The position numbers were made by a program, and so were the translations under genes. The notes below the pieces were generated by a model. That model was not told the DNA's origin. It did no database searches and saw only the letters and a list, made by a program, of their open reading frames with translations. A DNA stretch of 64,000 nucleotides from Nitrospira sp. Its GTDB lineage: Bacteria; Nitrospirota; Nitrospiria; Nitrospirales; Nitrospiraceae. The DNA is taken from contig JADLEJ010000031.1 of NCBI GenBank assembly GCA_020846195.1, forward strand, positions 1 through 64,000. The letters run 5' to 3'. Of this stretch, positions 44,880-53,000 are shown piece by piece. Each line of letters opens with the position of its first letter. Positions within the stretch are counted from its first letter, which is position 1.

Positions 44880-44951
44880 TTAGGCGGAGCGGGCGATGCT
44901 CATCGCCGCCGCCATGTTAATCCCGATAGCATTCAGCTTCTTCGATGTCAT
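44880..44951 (-). CDS. Possible 23-residue small protein in its own transcription unit
   Basis: An ATG at 44951 opens a 23-codon frame (MTSKKLNAIGINMAAAMSI then ARSA) ending in TAA. The peptide is basic at the N-terminus and then mildly hydrophobic, so it could touch a membrane. A GAGGAG site lies 13 bases upstream, longer than usual. A promoter candidate and a strong terminator define a transcript of about 180 bases. It may instead be a non-coding small RNA. No homologue is known to me. Confidence 0.45.
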   Translation of the reverse strand: MTSKKLNAIGINMAAAMSIARSA

Positions 44952-44989
44952 GTGACCGGGGATACTCCTCAATGCTCCGAACTGTCAGC

Positions 44990-45019
44990 CTTGTACCACG
45001 CACGCAGCCTCGCGATCAA
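44990..45019 (-). promoter_or_regulatory. Sigma-70-like promoter of the small transcription unit
   Basis: On the minus strand TTGATC (45019-45014) and TACAAG (44995-44990) are 18 bases apart, each matching four of six consensus bases. Transcription would begin near 44983 and reach the terminator at 44811-44838. Confidence 0.45.
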
Positions 45020-45160
45020 TCATTGTCCGCTATGCACCCAGCCGACACCGAATCATCCTGCCTTCAATCGAGCCGCCATCATAACGCTGTGCATCCTCCG
45101 TTTATGCGGTAGAATGCCGCTCACGACCGTCACGCAACCAATCGACAACCAGGAATGACT

Positions 45161-46108
45161 ATGCCAGTCCCTTTCTATCTCCTGTGCGGTTCCCTCGGCG
45201 CGGGCAAGACGACGCTGCTGATGCGTTTGCTGGAATATTGGAAGAGCCAGGGCCTTCGCGCCGGGGTGCTGATGAACGAAGCGGGCGAGGTGAGCATCGA
45301 CGGCCCGCGCGCGGGGACGATTGCCGAACAGGTGATGAATCTGGCGGGCGGCTGCGTGTGCTGCGACACGAAGGAAGATCTCTCGTGGGGCATCGCGCAG
45401 CTCGTGAACGATGCCGCCTCCGATGTCGTCATTATCGAATGTTCCGGGCTGGCCGACCCGGCTGAAGTGATCGACGCGGTGACCGACCTCTATACCGCCC
45501 GCCTCGCGCGGTTGGAGCGGGTGATCGCGCTGCTCCACCCCATCGCCAGCGACACCAGTCACTCCAGCCAGTATGTCACCGCGCAAGCGATTCGCTGCGC
45601 GGACGAATTGATCCTCAACAAACAAGATCTATATGTGCCAGGCCATTGGGAGGGATTCAAGAGCGGCATCGTGAAACAAAACCCTTATGCCCGCATCTGG
45701 GAAACCGCCCATGCGCGCATCGACGCCGCCGCGCTCCTGGCGCCGGTGCAGCCAGTACGGCCGCCTAAACAAACCAATGTCGTCTTCGGCGAACCCCGCC
45801 CATCCGGCTCGCACAAGCGGGCGGACTACCATCCCATCGCGACGACGGTGAAACTTCCCGCGCCGCTGCACCGTCCACGATTTGAGGCCTGGACCAAGTC
45901 CTTGCCCAAAGAACTCGAACGCGCCAAAGGCTTCTTCCGCTTCGCCGGCGAGCCGGAGTTGCAGGAATTCCAATACGCCCCGCCCGGCGAACCCACCATC
46001 GCCCCCATCATGCTCCTCGACGAACCCAGCCCCGCCCTTGTTCTGATCGGACGAGGCTATGACGTGGAGAAGCTCCGAGCAGCCTTGCTCGCTTGCATGG
46101 AATCGTAG
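45161..46108 (+). CDS. CobW/COG0523-family metal-chaperone GTPase
   Basis: A 315-residue GTPase. An AGGA site 6 bases before the ATG at 45161 favours this start over one 6 bases upstream. The P-loop is CGSLGAGKTTLL at the N-terminus. The metal-binding CxCC motif is in LAGGCVCCDTKED (about residues 65-68). Walker B is DVVIIECSGLADP, and LILNKQDL supplies the guanine-specificity Asn-Lys-x-Asp. The C-terminal CobW domain is recognisable but short, without a His-rich tail. These proteins deliver Zn, Co or other metals to target enzymes. The neighbouring TonB-type genes support a metal role. Confidence 0.88.
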   Translation: MPVPFYLLCGSLGAGKTTLLMRLLEYWKSQGLRAGVLMNEAGEVSIDGPRAGTIAEQVMNLAGGCVCCDTKEDLSWGIAQLVNDAASDVVIIECSGLADPAEVIDAVTDLYTARLARLERVIALLHPIASDTSHSSQYVTAQAIRCADELILNKQDLYVPGHWEGFKSGIVKQNPYARIWETAHARIDAAALLAPVQPVRPPKQTNVVFGEPRPSGSHKRADYHPIATTVKLPAPLHRPRFEAWTKSLPKELERAKGFFRFAGEPELQEFQYAPPGEPTIAPIMLLDEPSPALVLIGRGYDVEKLRAALLACMES

Positions 46109-46134
46109 AAACAGAGCGAACCGGAGATCCCGGC

Positions 46135-46737
46135 CTAGATTGATGAAGAGACAGGAGCTTGCGCGGCCGCGCGAAATCTCGGCCATTGCAGCAGCGCCCA
46201 GGCGATGCTGGCGCCGATGAGCCCGCCCAAGACCCAGGCGCCCAGTACATCGGTCACATAATGGGCGCCGACATACACCCGCGAGAATCCCACCAGCGCG
46301 ACGATGGGCCAGCTGATCCAGCCAGTTCTTGGATAGAGCACTTGCAGAAAAGCGGCAGCGGCAGCCGTGTTCATCGCATGGTTGGAAGGAAAACTGAACA
46401 GCCGGCCGCAGGCACCGCCCCCGACGACGATGGCCTCGTGAATCGCATGACAGGGCCGCACCCGCGCGAAAGCCCATTTGAGCTGCCCACCGAGAAAATC
46501 CGACAACCCAATGGCGCCGGCTAAAAATGGACTGCCCAGCAACGCCTCCCAGCGCCGCCGCATGATCCAATAGCCTGCCGCCAAAGCCACCGGCAGATAG
46601 AGCGTGCTGGTCGCGCTCAGGCGCAGAAACAGATGGTCGAAGAATTCCGAACGGCCGGCCAGGCCATTGATGGCGAGAAAGAGCGATTCGTCGAGACTCA
46701 TGGAAGGGACGATACGGCGTTGTCCGTCATTCGTCAA
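46135..46737 (-). CDS. PAP2-family membrane phosphatase
   Basis: A 200-residue inner-membrane protein with about five helices. The three phosphatase motifs are present: KWAFARVRPCHA (KxxxxxxRP), FPSNHAMNTAAAAAF (SNH) and GFSRVYVGAHYVTDVLGAW (SRxxxxxHxxxD). Members dephosphorylate lipid phosphates such as undecaprenyl pyrophosphate (BacA/YbjG-like) or phosphatidate. The gene converges on cobW with 26 bases between them. The substrate cannot be told from sequence. Confidence 0.9.
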   Translation of the reverse strand: MTNDGQRRIVPSMSLDESLFLAINGLAGRSEFFDHLFLRLSATSTLYLPVALAAGYWIMRRRWEALLGSPFLAGAIGLSDFLGGQLKWAFARVRPCHAIHEAIVVGGGACGRLFSFPSNHAMNTAAAAAFLQVLYPRTGWISWPIVALVGFSRVYVGAHYVTDVLGAWVLGGLIGASIAWALLQWPRFRAAAQAPVSSSI

Positions 46738-46786
46738 TCTTGAAAGCAGTCGCTGCGGCCACCTGGCGTCACACTGGCCCGCGCGC

Positions 46787-47215
46787 TCAGCGCGTGCGGA
46801 AATGGATGCGAACCGTCAGCTCCCCGTCGATGACCTCATCGCCTTTCATCTGCGGATCGAAAGTCCACTTGCTGAGCGCGACGATCCCAGCCATAGTCAG
46901 CTCGCGATGCTTGGCCGGCTCCAGCACCACCACCGTCACTTTGGCGTCTTTCGACACCAGCACCCGAGCCTTCATCCAGTCGTCGAGTTCCTTGCCATCG
47001 AGCGAGGACGGAATCCCTGGCCAGGGCGTCGCCTTCGCCACCGGCCCCTGCTGCTGATCCTTGTTCAGCGACAAGCCGTGAACATGCACCTCCGGCAGCT
47101 CAAGAATATCGTCATGGTGATCCGTCTCGTGCGTCGCCTCATCCCCGGCCGCCGCATGCGCGGCAGCCGGAAGGCACAGCAATGAACCTAATAACAACGT
47201 CAGAATAGTTTTCAT
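46787..47215 (-). CDS. Periplasmic TonB-C-terminal-like protein
   Basis: A 142-residue protein with a signal peptide (TILTLLLGSLLCLPAAAHA). An acidic/His-rich stretch follows (EATHETDHHDDILELPEVHV) and then a region like the TonB C-terminal domain: AKVTVVVLEPAKHRELTMAG, IVALSKWTFDPQMKGDEVID and GELTVRIHFRTR. There is no N-terminal anchor helix or proline-rich arm, so it is not a complete TonB. It stands directly downstream of the TonB-dependent receptor gene, separated by the hairpin repeat. The His/Asp stretch could bind metal. Confidence 0.65.
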   Translation of the reverse strand: MKTILTLLLGSLLCLPAAAHAAAGDEATHETDHHDDILELPEVHVHGLSLNKDQQQGPVAKATPWPGIPSSLDGKELDDWMKARVLVSKDAKVTVVVLEPAKHRELTMAGIVALSKWTFDPQMKGDEVIDGELTVRIHFRTR

Positions 47216-47241
47216 ATAGATCTGCATCCTACCTCATCATT

Positions 47242-47368
47242 ACCGGAGGCTCAAACGGGCCAGCCAACAAGGCCGCAGGTGAGAAAGGACCGCAGGCGCA
47301 CCCTCGGGGGTACGTTGAGGACAGTTTCGAGCCGAGAGCGCCGTTGATGGCCCGTTTCAGCCTCCGGT
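47242..47368. repeat. Nested hairpin repeat element, copy A
   Basis: The outer arms 47242-47262 and 47348-47368 are complementary at 20 of 21 positions. The interior shares CAAGGCCGCAGG and CCGAGAgCGCCGtT with copy B at 55522-55646, and a small central hairpin with ACCC/GGGT (copy B has TGCCC/GGGCA). The right end is the last base of the TonB-receptor stop codon, so the structure directly follows that gene. Confidence 0.75.
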
Positions 47369-49785
47369 TATAAGAACCACGGAGCGCGGAAGAAGAACGA
47401 CCGTGGCATCCCCGCATGCGAGACGCCCAAGCCGATGCTCCCCTCACCGCGATTGATGTAATACTTCTGATCGAACAGATTCACCACATCGAAGCCCAAC
47501 AACATCCTCTGTCCGTCCCACGGCAAGGGAATCACATGGGTGACCGATGTATTGAACACCGTATAGGACTGGCTATGCGTCGAATTCGTCTTCGCCTGAT
47601 CGTCCGCCGCTGTTCGCAAACCGGACCCGAACAACATCTGCCCACTGAACGTCGTCCGCTCCATCAGCCGGTAGCTGACCAGCGCCGAACTCGTGATCAT
47701 TTGCGTATGGTCGCAGAACACTCCGCCTGGTGAATTGATGTCGCCGATCTCTTTCGCCTCCAGCAAGAAATGCCCCGATTGGAGGCCGTAGCCTTTGCAC
47801 TGGCCCCAGGCAGCATTCAACCGGGCCGTGAGATCGTCCAGGATCTGCAACTTCAGCGCGCCGTCGACCCCACGCTGCCAGCCATAGTTAAACGCGAAGT
47901 AGTTCAAGAGCGGCGTTGTGCCGAACTGCCCGGCGTCGGATAGATTGCGGGCCAGTTTGTAGTAACCCGTCAATTCAAACGTCGCCCAACTCGAAAGGGC
48001 ATGGTAGCTGCCCACCTCGAAGTAATGCGCCCGTTCAGATTTCGGCGCGATATTCGTCGTATCTTCCGGCGCGGCCTTCGTGCCCGCTGTATTCAGCTTC
48101 GCAAAGGAAATCGCTTCCAGGTTCGGCGGCGTGAACATCCGGCCGTAGAACGCATGGAACACATTCGATCGGTTGGCCTTGTACGTCACCCCAATGCGCG
48201 GGCTGAGCTGCGCTTCGTCGCGGGTGTACTGAATCACATCCCCCCGCAAGCCGAGATTGAACGTCCACTGATCGTTGAGGCTCCACTGATCCTGCACCCA
48301 GAATTCCTGCCGGTAGCCGATCAACCGATTGTCGGCGTTCAGACCGATGACTCCGCCGGTCGGATTCCCCGCGCCGTCATCCAGGAAGGTCGAGAGCCGG
48401 GTCTTGTTGATGGCTTGCGTCCGGTCGACTTGGAACCCCGCCTTGATCAGATGTTCCTTGCTATGGACATAGGTATAGTCCAAGCGCAGCCCGCCCGAAT
48501 AGGCCGTGCGATCCTGGCTGCCGGCGGAAAACGGTTCGGCTTCGTCCGGCACATAGGCCAGCACATTAAAAGGGTCCGTCTTGAACGTCGCCCGACTATG
48601 GCGGAAATAGCCGGCCAGGCTGAAGAACTGGTTCAAGGTCACATCGTGCCGCCACACGAGGTGCGCATACTGGCTCTGCTCTTTCTGATTCTCGTCCACC
48701 CGTTCCGACGGCACGGCCGAGAATCCCGCCGGCAGCAGCCCTGTGATGGCCGCGTTCTGCGTTTGGCCCGGCAGCGTGGGGATCTGATACTTCGCCACTG
48801 AATTCAAAAAAAGCAGCGTGAAGTTGTTCGTATTGTCGTGCTGGTAGTCGCCGCGGAACATCGTCTGATTCCGCTCGCTCTGGTCGTGAAAGACCGAATG
48901 GCCGAGCGTAGGCGGCTCGATGCCCCGGTTCGTCGAGACGTAGCTGTTGAGGATGTAGTAGCGGACTTTCTCGCCGACCGTCCCGCCGTATTCGAACGAC
49001 GGATTCACGGTTCGATTCGAGCCCCCGAACATCTGCACCGAACCGAAGCCGGGCTTCGTGCCGCTCTTGGTAGTGATATCGATCAGTGCCGCCGCTTTGT
49101 TCCCGACGTTCGCTTCCATGCCGCCGAGCACGATGTCCGCCCGTTCCCAGGCCCGCGGCGAAATGACGTCGGAGAATGTGGACGAGACGGCATCGGGAAT
49201 CGGCACGCCGTCGATCCGCAATTGCAGATTCGCATGGTCCTGCCGGATATGCACCTGCTTCAACGAGCCATAGGTGGCGCCGGGAATCGTGAGCAGCACA
49301 TCGTGCAGCTCGTTGTTGTTCCCGCGCGGCAAAGCTTCGATGTCTTTGCGGCTCACCGCATAGGTTTCGCTCGACGCTTTGTATTGAATCGGCGCTAGCG
49401 GCGAGACGACTTCCAGTGCGATCTCTCTGGTGTTCGCCAATGTCAGCAGCACCGGGCGCGGCGCCTCGCCCCCAATCTGTAACACCACATATTCGCTTCG
49501 ATAGGTGTCCTGCACGGCGCTGACCGAGTACGTCCCGTTCACCGGGACCGCCGCGGCAAATTCCCCGGCATCGTTCGATACCGCCGTGACGACGACCGTG
49601 CCTTCCTGATCCTTCACCTCCACCACCGCCTGCCCGACCCGGCGCAGGTCTTGATTCTGAACCGACCCGCGAATCGTATTCCGGGCCTCTTCCTCCGCTG
49701 CGCGAACCGCCGGCGGCTCTGCACACACCCCTATTAGACTTCCGGCAATAAGGCCGGCGCACATATGGCACCACGCACGTCGCAT
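47368..49785 (-). CDS. TonB-dependent receptor with carboxypeptidase-like N-terminal domain
   Basis: An 805-residue outer-membrane receptor. The signal peptide covers about 30 residues (LIAGSLIGVCAEPPAVRAAE). Residues about 37-125 are a CarboxypepD_reg-like fold (TIRGSVQNQDLRRVGQAVVE). The plug domain reads YAVSRKDIEALPRGNNNELH, then VLLTIPGATYG and LQLRIDGVPIPDAVS. The 22-strand barrel has aromatic-rich strands and ends RSFFFRAPWF, a normal C-terminal outer-membrane signal. A TonB box is not obvious. The neighbouring TonB-C-like protein, CobW GTPase and His-rich protein suggest a metal or metallophore, but the substrate is unknown. Confidence 0.9.
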   Translation of the reverse strand: MRRAWCHMCAGLIAGSLIGVCAEPPAVRAAEEEARNTIRGSVQNQDLRRVGQAVVEVKDQEGTVVVTAVSNDAGEFAAAVPVNGTYSVSAVQDTYRSEYVVLQIGGEAPRPVLLTLANTREIALEVVSPLAPIQYKASSETYAVSRKDIEALPRGNNNELHDVLLTIPGATYGSLKQVHIRQDHANLQLRIDGVPIPDAVSSTFSDVISPRAWERADIVLGGMEANVGNKAAALIDITTKSGTKPGFGSVQMFGGSNRTVNPSFEYGGTVGEKVRYYILNSYVSTNRGIEPPTLGHSVFHDQSERNQTMFRGDYQHDNTNNFTLLFLNSVAKYQIPTLPGQTQNAAITGLLPAGFSAVPSERVDENQKEQSQYAHLVWRHDVTLNQFFSLAGYFRHSRATFKTDPFNVLAYVPDEAEPFSAGSQDRTAYSGGLRLDYTYVHSKEHLIKAGFQVDRTQAINKTRLSTFLDDGAGNPTGGVIGLNADNRLIGYRQEFWVQDQWSLNDQWTFNLGLRGDVIQYTRDEAQLSPRIGVTYKANRSNVFHAFYGRMFTPPNLEAISFAKLNTAGTKAAPEDTTNIAPKSERAHYFEVGSYHALSSWATFELTGYYKLARNLSDAGQFGTTPLLNYFAFNYGWQRGVDGALKLQILDDLTARLNAAWGQCKGYGLQSGHFLLEAKEIGDINSPGGVFCDHTQMITSSALVSYRLMERTTFSGQMLFGSGLRTAADDQAKTNSTHSQSYTVFNTSVTHVIPLPWDGQRMLLGFDVVNLFDQKYYINRGEGSIGLGVSHAGMPRSFFFRAPWFL

Positions 49786-49876
49786 ACAGATCCTCCACGT
49801 TCAACGGATGAATCGCTCAATGAGCAGCGCTCGGCACCGGAGGGAGCCGATCACTGCTTAACCGGTTGAAGCAGGA

Positions 49877-50218
49877 CTAGCGGCGTGGAGGGGCGCGGGA
49901 AGAACCGGCGAAGGGACCATCGAAGGAACGCACGACCGACTCGGCCGGAAGCGCTCGATGCCAGACCAGCTCGCAGAAAGCCAATCGAGGGGCATCGAAA
50001 TCCAGCGAACCGGCCGTATGGTGTTGAACCCACTGACAGAGGTCGGTATCGGAATGCTCGTGGCCATCGTGATCGGCGGCCGCCAGCTCATGATGGACAT
50101 CCTGCGCAACGGCGAACGGCGCCAATCCAAGCAGGATGACGATCATCCCCAGAGAGATGACCCAGCAGAGCAGCGCGCGCGAATAGGCGGAACGGAACAT
50201 CGTCATAGGAGGCAGCAT
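49877..50218 (-). CDS. His-rich small secreted protein (DUF2946-like)
   Basis: A 113-residue frame with start options at 50218, 50206 and 50200. A hydrophobic segment (LLCWVISLGMIVILLGLAPF) forms a signal peptide or anchor, followed by AQDVHHELAAADHDGHEHSD and LCQWVQHHTAGS. The His/Asp/Cys-rich centre resembles DUF2946-type proteins found next to metal-related TonB receptors. It lies 91 bases upstream of the receptor gene on the same strand. The role may be periplasmic metal binding. Confidence 0.6.
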   Translation of the reverse strand: MLPPMTMFRSAYSRALLCWVISLGMIVILLGLAPFAVAQDVHHELAAADHDGHEHSDTDLCQWVQHHTAGSLDFDAPRLAFCELVWHRALPAESVVRSFDGPFAGSSRAPPRR

Positions 50219-50394
50219 CCCGAGAAACTCACTCCAACGGCATAGAAAAACCGCGTCAAACTATCGAGGGGCCCCCGCTCTTGTCAAGCCATATGGACTT
50301 TTCCCTGTATTTTCGCATATCCTAACGAATCCCAAATCGACCCATGCAACTAAATCTGAGTGGAAGGGCCGCGATCCGCTCGCGGGCAGACACC

Positions 50395-51453
50395 ATGAAC
50401 AGACCCATCGATAACCAGCATGTCTTAGAAATCAACGCGCTGCCTTCGCCCCGTACGATCAAAACGAAGCTGCCGATTACCGATCAGGCTGCCGGCCTGG
50501 TGCTCGACACCCGTGAAGCCATCCGGAAGATCCTGCACGGACAAGATCGCGAGCGGCTCCTCGTCATCGTCGGCCCCTGCTCCATTCACGATCCTGAAGC
50601 CGCCTACGAGTATGCCGCCAAGCTCAACCCGCTGGCCAAGGCTCTAAGCGACCGCCTGCTGATCGTCATGCGCACCTATTTCGAAAAGCCCCGCACGACG
50701 GTCGGCTGGAAGGGGCTTATCAACGATCCCCATCTGGACGGCACTTGCGATATCGCCACGGGAATGGAGCTGGCCCGCACCATCCTCTTGAAGATCAATC
50801 AATCCGGCATGCCCTGCGCCACCGAGCTGCTGGATCCGATCAGCCCGCAATATATCGCCGACCTCATCAGCTGGAGCGCCATCGGCGCCCGCACCACTGA
50901 AAGCCAGACCCATCGGGAACTGGCCAGCGGCGTGTCGATGCCGGTCGGGTTTAAGAACGGTACAGAGGGTAGCCTGCAAGTCGCCGTGAACGCCATGACC
51001 TCAGCCCGCGCGCCCCACCACTTCGTCGGCATCAATGCCGAGGGGCAGACGTCGATCATCCGGACCGCTGGCAATCCAGACCGCCATATCGTCCTCCGCG
51101 GCGGCGGCGGCAAAACCAATTATGAAGCGGAGCATGTGGCCAAGACCGAAGCGGCGGTCGCCGGAGAAGGCCTCGCCCGCCCGATCATGATCGATTGCTC
51201 GCACGACAACTCCAGCAAGGACCATCACCGCCAGAGCCTCGTCGCCCGCGATGTGCTCCGCCAATTCCGCGAAGGGCGCCAGTCCATCATGGGGTTGATG
51301 CTCGAAAGCAATCTCAACCCAGGCAAGCAATCCTGGAAGCAAGGCGTGACGCTCGCGCACGGCGTCTCCATCACCGATGCCTGCCTCGGCTGGGATGAAA
51401 CCGCCGCGCTGCTGAACGAGCTGGCCGAATCCATTACAAAAAAACCGGCCTAG
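50395..51453 (+). CDS. DAHP synthase (class I, AroG/F/H type)
   Basis: A 352-residue enzyme (start MNRPIDNQHVLEINALPSP) joining phosphoenolpyruvate and erythrose 4-phosphate, the first step of the shikimate pathway. Signatures are VIVGPCSIHDPEAAYEYAAK, MRTYFEKPRTTVGWKGL, GARTTESQTHRELASG, PVGFKNGTEGSLQVA, RGGGGKTNYEAEHV and DCSHDNSSKDHHRQ. The metal-binding Cys, His, Glu and Asp residues are all in place. Length matches E. coli AroG (350). Which aromatic amino acid inhibits it cannot be read. A longer frame from 50344 is possible but less likely. Confidence 0.94.
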   Translation: MNRPIDNQHVLEINALPSPRTIKTKLPITDQAAGLVLDTREAIRKILHGQDRERLLVIVGPCSIHDPEAAYEYAAKLNPLAKALSDRLLIVMRTYFEKPRTTVGWKGLINDPHLDGTCDIATGMELARTILLKINQSGMPCATELLDPISPQYIADLISWSAIGARTTESQTHRELASGVSMPVGFKNGTEGSLQVAVNAMTSARAPHHFVGINAEGQTSIIRTAGNPDRHIVLRGGGGKTNYEAEHVAKTEAAVAGEGLARPIMIDCSHDNSSKDHHRQSLVARDVLRQFREGRQSIMGLMLESNLNPGKQSWKQGVTLAHGVSITDACLGWDETAALLNELAESITKKPA

Positions 51454-51566
51454 CGCATCGGATGGTTAGTCTGGCCGGTCTAGGCTATCTAGCCGGTCTT
51501 GTTTCTCCCACACTTGCCCATTGAGCATGAACCATTTCCCATTCCCCTTATCCACTTGAGTCCCCC

Positions 51567-52346
51567 ATGCTGATCGACACTCACACCCATCTCGACGATG
51601 CGCGCTACAACGATGACCGCGACGCCATGATCGCCCGGGCGCGCGAAGCCGGCGTGGACCGCTTCATCACCATCGGCTGCGATCTCGCCACAAGCCAATC
51701 CGCTGTCGCCCTGGCCGACCAACATGATTTCGTGTATGCCGCCATCGGTGTGCATCCGCACGCGGTGAAACACATTCAGGACACCTGGTACGACGAATTC
51801 CGCCGGCTCGCCAAGAACAAACACGTCGTCGCCTATGGTGAGATCGGGCTGGACTATCACTACAATCACTCGTTGCCGAAGGAACAACGCGACCGGTTCC
51901 GCGAGCAGATCCAGCTTGCGCACGAACTCCGGCTGCCCATCATCATTCACACGCGGGAAGCCGACGCGGATACCGTATCGATTTTGAAAGAAGAGAAGGC
52001 GTCAGAAATCGGCGGGGTGTTTCACTGCTTTTCCGGGGATGCGGCACTCGCGAAGGAAGCGCTCGATCTGGGGTTTTACCTGTCGTTCTCCGGCATTGTG
52101 ACTTTCCCCAAAGCCTCGGCCCTGCGCGACATCGCGAAGACCGTTCCGCTGGACCGACTCTTGATCGAAACCGACTGTCCCTATCTGACGCCGGTGCCCT
52201 ATCGCGGGAAGCGCAACGAACCAGCCTATGTCGCGCATGTCGCCCAACAGCTGGCGGCGATCCGCGCGGACGAACCCGGCATGTCGCCGGAAACGATCGC
52301 CCTCGCCACCACCGGCAACGCCAAGCGGCTCTTCAACCTGGCGTGA
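51567..52346 (+). CDS. TatD-family metal-dependent hydrolase
   Basis: A 259-residue TIM-barrel hydrolase. The metal ligands are in LIDTHTHLDDARYNDD at the N-terminus, VAYGEIGLDYHYNHS (Glu), IIIHTREADADTV, GVFHCFSGDA and LIETDCPYLTPVPYRGKRNE. TatD proteins act as DNases/exonucleases or D-Tyr-tRNA-linked hydrolases. The gene often follows metG, but here it follows aroG. A weak hairpin (about 51471-51498) separates it from aroG. It converges on yacP with 5 bases between them. Confidence 0.93.
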   Translation: MLIDTHTHLDDARYNDDRDAMIARAREAGVDRFITIGCDLATSQSAVALADQHDFVYAAIGVHPHAVKHIQDTWYDEFRRLAKNKHVVAYGEIGLDYHYNHSLPKEQRDRFREQIQLAHELRLPIIIHTREADADTVSILKEEKASEIGGVFHCFSGDAALAKEALDLGFYLSFSGIVTFPKASALRDIAKTVPLDRLLIETDCPYLTPVPYRGKRNEPAYVAHVAQQLAAIRADEPGMSPETIALATTGNAKRLFNLA

Positions 52347-52351
52347 GTCTG

Positions 52352-52879
52352 TCAAAATCGCTTGAGTTGGCGGTTCCGTTCGCGCATGGCCTTCGGCAGT
52401 TTCCTCGGGTTGCCCTTCTTTTCCGGCCCCCGGCTGGGCCGCTCGTCCTCTCCTGAATCCAGTTCTTTGCCCTGAATCGAACCTGGCGATCGCCCGATCG
52501 GCACCAGCTTGCTCATAAACAACTGCGCGGTCATGACTGTTGCGCCATGCGCCCGGGCTGTCGCAACGATCTCATGATCGGAACTCACGACGGCGCAAGC
52601 CGAGCCGTACTCGCGCGCAAGCCGCTGAATGACCTGGTCCGCCTTCTCGCCTTTTCTTGAATAAATCACCTGGACACCGGCCCGATGCTCGCGATGTTCA
52701 ACTGGATATCCCTGTTGCCAGCCGTCGAACACGACGGTTACAGCATGGCCTTTGCGATGCCGATAGGCCGCCAGATCGTGCAACAACGCCTCTCTGGCCA
52801 TTTCCGACTTTGCCGCGGCGAACCCCGCAGCTTTCACCCCAAGCAGGTTATAGCCATCGATGATAAGATGCGTCGCCAT
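52352..52879 (-). CDS. YacP-like NYN-domain ribonuclease
   Basis: A 175-residue protein with the NYN/PIN-like fold: THLIIDGYNLLGV at the N-terminus, VTVVFDGWQQGYPVEHR, VQVIYSRKGEKADQVIQRLA and ACAVVSSDHEIVATARAHG. The conserved aspartates (D8, and those in VFDGW, KADQ and SSDHE) are in place for a metal-dependent nuclease. The C-terminal 40 residues are basic. B. subtilis Rae1 (YacP) is a ribosome-associated endonuclease; a similar role is possible. It faces the amidase gene across 121 bases. Confidence 0.88.
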   Translation of the reverse strand: MATHLIIDGYNLLGVKAAGFAAAKSEMAREALLHDLAAYRHRKGHAVTVVFDGWQQGYPVEHREHRAGVQVIYSRKGEKADQVIQRLAREYGSACAVVSSDHEIVATARAHGATVMTAQLFMSKLVPIGRSPGSIQGKELDSGEDERPSRGPEKKGNPRKLPKAMRERNRQLKRF

Positions 52880-53000
52880 GACGACTACGCTACCGGCGCG
52901 CTTTCCTCGCTGTCAATGCCGAAGAAGAACCGCCGCAAGCGCTTGACAACCGGGGGAACATCTGAGAAAAGTTTTTATCCTCTGCACTTTCAATGGACCC

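Noticed and set aside
48596..49804. A 402-codon second minus-strand frame inside the TonB receptor gene
   Set aside because: It is a frame shadow of the receptor, with composition dominated by Arg and Gly.
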